Below, in pieces: positions 51,025-55,858 of a DNA stretch of 55,858 nt (its first letter is position 1; every line of letters begins with the position of its first letter). The stretch covers positions 1-55,858 of the forward strand of contig JAQGOE010000123.1 of the NCBI GenBank assembly GCA_028293725.1. Reading direction: 5' to 3'. Under the pieces are notes generated by a model. It saw only the letters and a list, made by a program, of their open reading frames with translations, did no database searches and was not told where the DNA came from. The position numbers and the translations under genes are program-made. This stretch comes from Gammaproteobacteria bacterium. GTDB taxonomy: Bacteria; Pseudomonadota; Gammaproteobacteria; Steroidobacterales; Steroidobacteraceae.

Positions 51025-52674
51025 ATGATTCGATTCGAGCTTGGGAACGGACTCTTTGGCGCAGTGCTCGCGCTGATTCTTTGCGGGCCTGTGGCTGCGG
51101 CACCCAACCCGCCTGACAGGAAGGTCGATGCCGACACCACCGAGAAAGCCGAAGGCCACAAATTCGAGCCGTTCAAGCCGGAGGCGGTGACTAGCAACGG
51201 CACCGTCACGATCGACGGACACGCGATTCCCTACCAGGCTATCGCGGGCACTCTCGTGGTGCATCCCAAAGGTTGGGATGACGTCCCTCGCGATCCTAAC
51301 CATGACAAGGCCTCTGGCCCCGGCGACGAGGGCGACGGAGGAAATCCAACCGCCGAAGCCTCGATGTTCTACGTGGCGTACTTTAAGAACGGTGCTGGCG
51401 CTCGCCCCGTGACGTTCGTTTATAACGGCGGCCCCGGCTCGGCGTCGTTCTGGTTGCACATGGGCGCCTTCGGACCGCGCCACGTCGTCACATCGACCGA
51501 CGCACACACTCCCGCCGCGCCCTACTCGCTCGTCAACAACGGCTCGAGCCTGCTCGATGCCACCGATCTCGTCTTCATCGACGCACCGGGCACCGGCTTC
51601 AGCCGGATCGCCGGCAAGGACAAGGAAAAAGCGTTCTTCGGCGTCGACCAGGATGCGTACGCGTTCGCCGAATTCATCAGCCAGTTTCTATCGAAGTATG
51701 GTCGTTGGAATTCACCGAAATACCTGTTCGGCGAGAGCTATGGCACGCCCCGCTCGGCCGTGCTCATCAACCAACTCGAAGCCGACCGCTCGATCGATTT
51801 CAACGGAGTCATTCTGCTGTCGCAGATCCTGAACTTCGACCTCAGCCCGGATCGGCCCACGGGCAATCCCGGTATCGACCTGCCTTACCAGACAGTGCTC
51901 CCCACCTATGCCGCGACGGCGTGGTATCACCATAAACTGCCGGGCGAGCATCCCAACCTCGAAGGACTTCTCACCGAGGTCGAGCAATTTGCCATAGGCG
52001 ACTACGCCCGTGCGCTCGCGGCAGGCTCGGAGCTGAGCGCGACCGACCGGGCCGCGATTGCGGAAAAACTCCATCAGTACACCGGTCTTTCCGTCGACTA
52101 CATTCTCAAGGCAGACCTGCGTATCGACGGCGGCGAGTTCCGCCAGACGCTGCAAGGCGGCTCAGGTCTGACCACCGGCCGGCTCGACACCCGCTTCTCC
52201 GGACCGGAAATCGATCCTCTCGCCCAGCGGGCGGACTACGATCCGCAATCCTCCGCCCTCAGCTCTGCCTATGTGTCCGCCTTCAACAACTACGCTCGCA
52301 ACGAACTGCATTACGGCGGGGACAAACAGTTCAAGCCCAGCATCGGCACTTTCCGGACCTGGAACTTCCAACATCAGGCCCCGGGCGAGCAGCCGGCCTC
52401 CGCCCGCCAGGGCAGCAATGTCATGCCCGACCTCGCGAATGCCATGAAACTCAACCCCAACCTCAAAGTGCAATTGAATGCCGGCTATTTCGATCTCGCC
52501 ACCCCGTTCTACCAGGGCGTCTACGAGATGCACCATCTACCGATGCCGGCCAGCCTGCAGTCCAACATCGAGTACCGCTTCTACGACTCGGGGCACATGG
52601 TGTATGCCAAGGACGCGTCGCTGAAACTGTTGCACGAAAATGTGGCCGACTTCATTCGCCGCACCAGTAAGTAA
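51025..52674 (+). CDS. S10 family serine carboxypeptidase-like peptidase (secreted)
   Basis: 549 residues from the second ATG at 51025, which has GGAGG at 6 nt; the first ATG (51022) is too close to it. Signal peptide (AVLALILCGPVAAA), a Pro/Gly/Asp-rich insert near 85-110, then the catalytic domain: NGGPGSAS oxyanion segment, FIDAPGTGFSR, Ser238 in FGESYGT, Asp490 in NAGYFDLATPF and His524 in DSGHMVY. The triad is that of serine carboxypeptidases, which trim C-terminal residues at acid pH in the periplasm or outside. Bacterial members with this long form are common in oligotrophic proteobacteria. Confidence 0.92.
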   Translation: MIRFELGNGLFGAVLALILCGPVAAAPNPPDRKVDADTTEKAEGHKFEPFKPEAVTSNGTVTIDGHAIPYQAIAGTLVVHPKGWDDVPRDPNHDKASGPGDEGDGGNPTAEASMFYVAYFKNGAGARPVTFVYNGGPGSASFWLHMGAFGPRHVVTSTDAHTPAAPYSLVNNGSSLLDATDLVFIDAPGTGFSRIAGKDKEKAFFGVDQDAYAFAEFISQFLSKYGRWNSPKYLFGESYGTPRSAVLINQLEADRSIDFNGVILLSQILNFDLSPDRPTGNPGIDLPYQTVLPTYAATAWYHHKLPGEHPNLEGLLTEVEQFAIGDYARALAAGSELSATDRAAIAEKLHQYTGLSVDYILKADLRIDGGEFRQTLQGGSGLTTGRLDTRFSGPEIDPLAQRADYDPQSSALSSAYVSAFNNYARNELHYGGDKQFKPSIGTFRTWNFQHQAPGEQPASARQGSNVMPDLANAMKLNPNLKVQLNAGYFDLATPFYQGVYEMHHLPMPASLQSNIEYRFYDSGHMVYAKDASLKLLHENVADFIRRTSK

Positions 52675-52766
52675 CCTTTACAAAACTTAATATGGCGTAC
52701 AACTGCGGCTAACAAGCCGCGCGCAGACTGACATCGTTGGTCATATTCACCACGAGAGGACTGCGT

Positions 52767-53267
52767 ATGAAACTGCTAAATCGCTATACCGTTGCGGCCT
52801 TTATTGCCGGCGCCGGCCTGATAGCCGGGCTCGGCGCCGTGGCCCAGGCAACGGGAATGGGAATGGGCGCCATGCATCACGGCGGCATGACCCTGAGTGC
52901 CGATGCAAGCCCCGCCGACGTTTCCGCTCATGTCGATCACATGCTCAAGCACCTGTATGTCGAAATCGACGCCACCGCTGCTCAGCAGGCGCAGATCGGC
53001 CCGCTGGTACAACAGGCGGTGACCGATCTGCTCCCACTGCGCTCACAGCTAAAGACCGGCCACGACCAATTCGTGACGGCACTGACCCAGACGACCGTCG
53101 ACCGCACCGCGATGGAGACCGCACGCGAATCGCACCTGCAGCTCGCGGACCAGGCGTCCAAGCGCATCGTGCAGCTGCTCGGCGATGTCGGAAATGTGCT
53201 GACGCCGGCGCAACGACAGGCCCTTGCCACCCACTTGCAGCAGATGCATGGGGGGCCGCACTCCTGA
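52767..53267 (+). CDS. Spy/CpxP-like periplasmic protein
   Basis: 166 residues from the ATG at 52767. A signal peptide ends near AVAQA; the mature start is Met/His-rich (MGMGAMHHGGM), which could bind copper or nickel. The rest is helical, with ATAAQQAQI and LTPAQRQALATHL as LTxxQ-type motifs of the Spy/CpxP group. These act as ATP-independent periplasmic chaperones or stress sensors. The two-component genes that follow fit a Cpx- or copper-type envelope stress module, in which this protein could be both target and feedback part. Confidence 0.82.
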   Translation: MKLLNRYTVAAFIAGAGLIAGLGAVAQATGMGMGAMHHGGMTLSADASPADVSAHVDHMLKHLYVEIDATAAQQAQIGPLVQQAVTDLLPLRSQLKTGHDQFVTALTQTTVDRTAMETARESHLQLADQASKRIVQLLGDVGNVLTPAQRQALATHLQQMHGGPHS

Positions 53268-53327
53268 TGGCCCGGCCGCATCATCCTCTGGCGCGGGCGC
53301 CCGGCTCGCCCTAGAGTCGCCTCTCAT

Positions 53328-54020
53328 ATGCCCGAGCGAATTCTGGTTGTCGAAGACGATCCCCGCCTCGCCGAGATGCTCTCCGAGTATCTTGGCCAGG
53401 CGGGCTTTCGAATTACCCTCGCGTCTCTGGGTGCCACAGCCCTGCGGAACCTGGGAGAGTCGGAGTATGACGCGGTCGTGCTCGACCTGATGCTTCCTGA
53501 CATGGACGGCCTGAATGTCTGCCGCGAGCTGCGCAAGAAAGCCGATACACCGGTGTTGATGCTCACCGCGCGAGGTGACGCGATTGATCGCATCGTCGGC
53601 CTGGAGTTGGGTGCTGACGATTACCTTCCCAAGCCCTTCGAGCCGCGCGAGCTGCTCGCGCGCCTTCGGGCGATCCTACGACGGCGCGCGCCGGGGAAAG
53701 CCACCGGCGAACAGGTGCTGCATTTCGGCCGACTCGACCTCGATAGTTCGGCTCGCGTGGTGCTCCTCGACGGAGTTCGCTGTGAGCTGACGGGTTACCA
53801 GTTCGATCTGTTGTGGGCGCTCGCCCAAAACGCCGGCCGCGTGTTGTCGCGCGACGCACTCATGGACAAACTGAAGGGAACCCAACTGGAAGCCTTCGAC
53901 CGCTCGATCGATGTCCATATGTCGCGTATCCGGGCGGCGATCGAAGACGATCCCCGCAAGCCGCGCCGGGTGATCACGGTGCGTGGCGCGGGCTACGTGT
54001 TTGCCAAGGCGCAAGACTGA
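53328..54020 (+). CDS. OmpR/CpxR-type response regulator
   Basis: 230 residues. Receiver domain with Glu9-Asp10-Asp11, phospho-acceptor Asp53 (VVLDLMLPD), Thr80 and Lys102 (LPKPFEP); then an OmpR-type winged helix with RVVLLDGVRCELTGYQFDLL, SIDVHMSRIRAAIEDDP and RVITVRGAGYVF. It should bind DNA as a dimer when phosphorylated by the kinase encoded immediately after. The kinase start overlaps the stop (TGATG). Subgroup is closest to CpxR/RstA by eye. Confidence 0.95.
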   Translation: MPERILVVEDDPRLAEMLSEYLGQAGFRITLASLGATALRNLGESEYDAVVLDLMLPDMDGLNVCRELRKKADTPVLMLTARGDAIDRIVGLELGADDYLPKPFEPRELLARLRAILRRRAPGKATGEQVLHFGRLDLDSSARVVLLDGVRCELTGYQFDLLWALAQNAGRVLSRDALMDKLKGTQLEAFDRSIDVHMSRIRAAIEDDPRKPRRVITVRGAGYVFAKAQD

Positions 54021-55099
54021 TGTTGCGCCTGTATCTTCGGTTCTATCTCACGCTGGTAGCCAGCCTCATATTGTTCGTAGTCGCGACCGCGACTCTGTGG
54101 CGTTTCACCGGCGGCCCCTTGGAGCATATGAGCGGGCAGGGACACCCGGGACGCAATTTTCACGCTGCGCTGATGCTGCTGGCGCTGTCGATCGGCATCG
54201 CCGCTTTCCCGGTCGTCAGAAACATGAGCCGGAAACTCGAGCGTTTGCAGCGCGGAGTGGAGTCGCTCGGCGCTGGTGATTTCGCAGCCCGGGTTGCGGT
54301 CGAAGGCCATGACGAGGTGGCACGACTCGCGCGCAGCTTCAACAGCGCTGCCGGCCGGATCGAGCAACTCGTGAAAGCGCACAAGGCTTTGCTGGCCAAC
54401 GCCTCGCACGAGCTACGCACTCCACTGGCCCGAATCCGCTTGGCCGTGGAATTGATGAAGGACTCGGTCGATCCCAGGCGCAAGAGCGGGCTGGAGCAGG
54501 ACATCGCTGAGTTGGATTGGCTGGTGGATGAAATTCTGCTGGCCAGCAGGCTTGACGCCGTGACGGAAGCGATTGTAACTCACGAAGTCGATCTTCTCGC
54601 ACTCGCCGCGGAGGAGTGTGCGCGGTACGAAGACGCGCACCTCGAGGGCACACCCGGTGTAGTACAGGGCGACGCGCGTCTATTACGTCGCCTGCTGCGC
54701 AACCTGCTGGAAAATGCCGCCCGTCACGGCAGTCCACCCACGCAAGTGCGAATCGCCCGCGACTCGAGAGTCACTACCATCACGGTGTGGGACAGCGGCG
54801 CCGGCGTACCCGCTGCGGAATTCGAGAATGTGTTTCGCCCCTTCTATCGGCCGCAAGATGGGGGCGGGCCGCAAGGTGGCAACGCGCCGCAAGGCGGCGG
54901 CGGGCCGCGGGATACCAACCGGCCCGGCGACACCAACGGGGCCCCGGATGGCAATGGCCCGCGGGCAGGTGCGCCGCGCACCGTGACCGGTCTCGGGCTG
55001 TCCCTGGTCCGGCAGATCGCCCGGCGCCACGGCGGTGAGGCACGGTGCGCTCAGATGGACGACGGTCGAAGCTCCTTCGTTGTAACACTACCCTTGTAG
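54020..55099 (+). CDS. Sensor histidine kinase with Gly/Pro-rich insertion in the ATP lid
   Basis: 359 residues from the ATG at 54020, coupled to the regulator gene. Membrane helices at about 7-27 and 49-65 enclose only about 20 periplasmic residues (including EHMSGQGHPG), so sensing may need a partner such as the Spy-like protein. HAMP at about 67-118, dimerisation box SHELRTPLAR with His130, N box NLLENAARH (228-236), G1 DSGAGVP (258-264), F box VFRPFYR (271-277) and G2 GLGLSLV (324-330). Residues 278-321, in the ATP lid, are a low-complexity Gly/Pro/Asp/Asn-rich stretch of about 44 residues that is several times the usual spacing. All catalytic boxes are intact, so it should still be active. 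Confidence 0.93.
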   Translation: MLRLYLRFYLTLVASLILFVVATATLWRFTGGPLEHMSGQGHPGRNFHAALMLLALSIGIAAFPVVRNMSRKLERLQRGVESLGAGDFAARVAVEGHDEVARLARSFNSAAGRIEQLVKAHKALLANASHELRTPLARIRLAVELMKDSVDPRRKSGLEQDIAELDWLVDEILLASRLDAVTEAIVTHEVDLLALAAEECARYEDAHLEGTPGVVQGDARLLRRLLRNLLENAARHGSPPTQVRIARDSRVTTITVWDSGAGVPAAEFENVFRPFYRPQDGGGPQGGNAPQGGGGPRDTNRPGDTNGAPDGNGPRAGAPRTVTGLGLSLVRQIARRHGGEARCAQMDDGRSSFVVTLPL

Positions 55100-55140
55100 G
55101 CGGCTCCCACGAGCGCCGCGGCGCCAGCCGCTAACATCAC

Positions 55141-55311
55141 GTGACCGGCGAAAAACGCTCCGTGCGCCCGAAAGTGGAATACAGCATTACCGACTTAGGT
55201 CTCGGTCTGCAGCCCGTACAGGAAGCCATCGTCGAGTGGGGCATGACGGGCGTGCACGAGGAAATTCTGGCGAAGACCCTGCAGCGCTGGCCGGAGGCCG
55301 CGCGCGCGTGA
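55141..55311 (+). pseudogene. HxlR family regulator fragment (C-terminal part)
   Basis: 56 codons from a GTG at 55141; the codons upstream reach a TAA within 9 nt. The product (TGEKRSVRPKVEYSITDLG, LQPVQEAIVEWG) matches the wing and dimerisation helix of HxlR winged-helix regulators, which are about 100-130 residues long. The recognition helix (PGISxRMLT) is missing and does not appear in the 40 nt left after the kinase stop. It is read as a 5'-truncated remnant. The stop overlaps the GTG start of the S51 peptidase gene as GTGA, so it may survive as a translation leader. Confidence 0.7.
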
Positions 55312-55858
55312 TCCAATCAGGAATGCCCCAAGATACCCGGCCACTCTACTTGTTTGCCGACAGCCAGCTCCTGTTTTGGAAGAGCGGCGGCAAGCTTCTG
55401 CTCGAAGGCCTCACTGCGGGCGGGGCGGGCGTCGGCGCGGGCGGGACGATTCCCGCGGCGTACATCGGTGCCTCGAACGGTGATCGCCCGGAGTTCTATT
55501 CAATCTTCGAGGGCGCCATGGACGCGGTGGGCATCACGGAACGCCGCATGATCAGCGCGGCTTACGATGCGGGCGACCGCGAATTCCTGGAACGAGCGCA
55601 GCTGATAGTCCTCGCTGGAGGCGACGTCCAGCGCGGCTGGAGCACCTTCGAGACCACCGGCATGAAGCAGGAGATTCTGGCGCGCTACGCCCAGGGAGCG
55701 GTACTCGTCGGGGTTTCTGCGGGCGCCGTCCAATTAGGCCGGCGCGCCGTCGCTGCAACGGAAGACTCGTCGGCCCTCGAGTTGCTCAACGTCTTCAATC
55801 TCGTCCCCGCCATCATCGACGTCCACGACGAGCACCGCGAGTGGGCGCGACTCTCCCG
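55308..55858 (+). CDS. Peptidase S51 (cyanophycinase/dipeptidase E-like), 3' end cut by window
   Basis: 183 codons to the window edge, no stop. The GTG at 55308 has GGAGG 8 nt upstream and overlaps the HxlR-fragment stop; an ATG at 55323 has poorer spacing. S51 motifs: start RPLYLFADSQLLFWKSG, AAYIGASNGD, LIVLAGGDVQRGW and the nucleophile Ser in GVSAGAVQLG. Such enzymes cleave dipeptides N-terminal to Asp (PepE), cyanophycin or related peptides. The Glu/His partners should lie further on (IDVHDEHREWARL is near the edge). No cyanophycin synthetase gene is seen in the window. Confidence 0.85.
   Translation, partial: MIQSGMPQDTRPLYLFADSQLLFWKSGGKLLLEGLTAGGAGVGAGGTIPAAYIGASNGDRPEFYSIFEGAMDAVGITERRMISAAYDAGDREFLERAQLIVLAGGDVQRGWSTFETTGMKQEILARYAQGAVLVGVSAGAVQLGRRAVAATEDSSALELLNVFNLVPAIIDVHDEHREWARLS

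Overview
The window looks like GC-rich chromosome of a Gram-negative proteobacterium. It has TonB-dependent outer-membrane receptors, Tat-exported enzymes, PQQ dehydrogenases with c-type haem domains, a NodT-type outer-membrane lipoprotein, a Spy/CpxP-like periplasmic protein and many secreted hydrolases. The mix of DUF6152-like, DUF1592 and quinoprotein genes would suit a Steroidobacteraceae- or sphingomonad-like degrader, but I cannot place the taxon from sequence alone. No rRNA, tRNA, CRISPR array, insertion sequence or phage gene was seen. Both window ends cut through genes.

Layout. (1) 1-6.5 kb: a truncated DUF1587/DUF1592 cytochrome-type protein, a Tat-exported metallo-beta-lactamase-fold protein with a degenerate metal site, a 1089-residue TonB receptor with a clear terminator, and two decayed gene remnants. 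(2) 6.5-17.3 kb: a ten-gene, tightly coupled minus-strand operon: TonB receptor, carotenoid/stilbene oxygenase, small Tat protein, a 982-residue fusion of three SnoaL-like domains with an alpha/beta hydrolase, two related secreted proteins, two DUF6152-like proteins and two DUF6644-like membrane proteins. It looks like an uptake and cleavage pathway for a hydrophobic or aromatic substrate. (3) 17.5-24.6 kb: two convergent PQQ-cytochrome c alcohol dehydrogenases, an aldehyde dehydrogenase and an amidohydrolase-type aromatic decarboxylase, which would suit oxidation of products from region 2.

(4) 24.7-28.2 kb: the most notable locus. A RidA protein and a tetrapyrrole-methylase-fold enzyme precede a small protein whose N-terminus resembles a borosin leader, followed by a short cysteine-containing hydrophobic stretch and a 49-residue Asp/Glu tract. 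The enzyme carries the Tyr-Arg-Tyr-Tyr pattern of peptide backbone N-methyltransferases. This is best read as a split borosin RiPP locus. A truncated second leader copy lies between enzyme and precursor, and a TPR-GGDEF protein gene overlaps the precursor's end.

(5) 28.6-44.2 kb: PhzF protein, GlsB-type membrane protein, S9 peptidase, glycerol kinase and glycerol-3-phosphate dehydrogenase (convergent), a GntR regulator, a divergent SMP-30 lactonase / UxaA-type lyase pair with a YeiH-type exporter, PaiB-like and DUF1214 proteins, then an SDR, amidohydrolase and LysR unit. (6) 44.3-48.5 kb: an EmrA-EmrB-NodT tripartite efflux operon divergent from the LysR gene, with a perfect inverted repeat between them. 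(7) 48.6-55.9 kb: type B carboxylesterase, a COG2521-like methyltransferase, an S10 peptidase, a Spy-like protein with a two-component system whose kinase has a glycine-rich ATP-lid insertion, an HxlR fragment and a truncated S51 peptidase.
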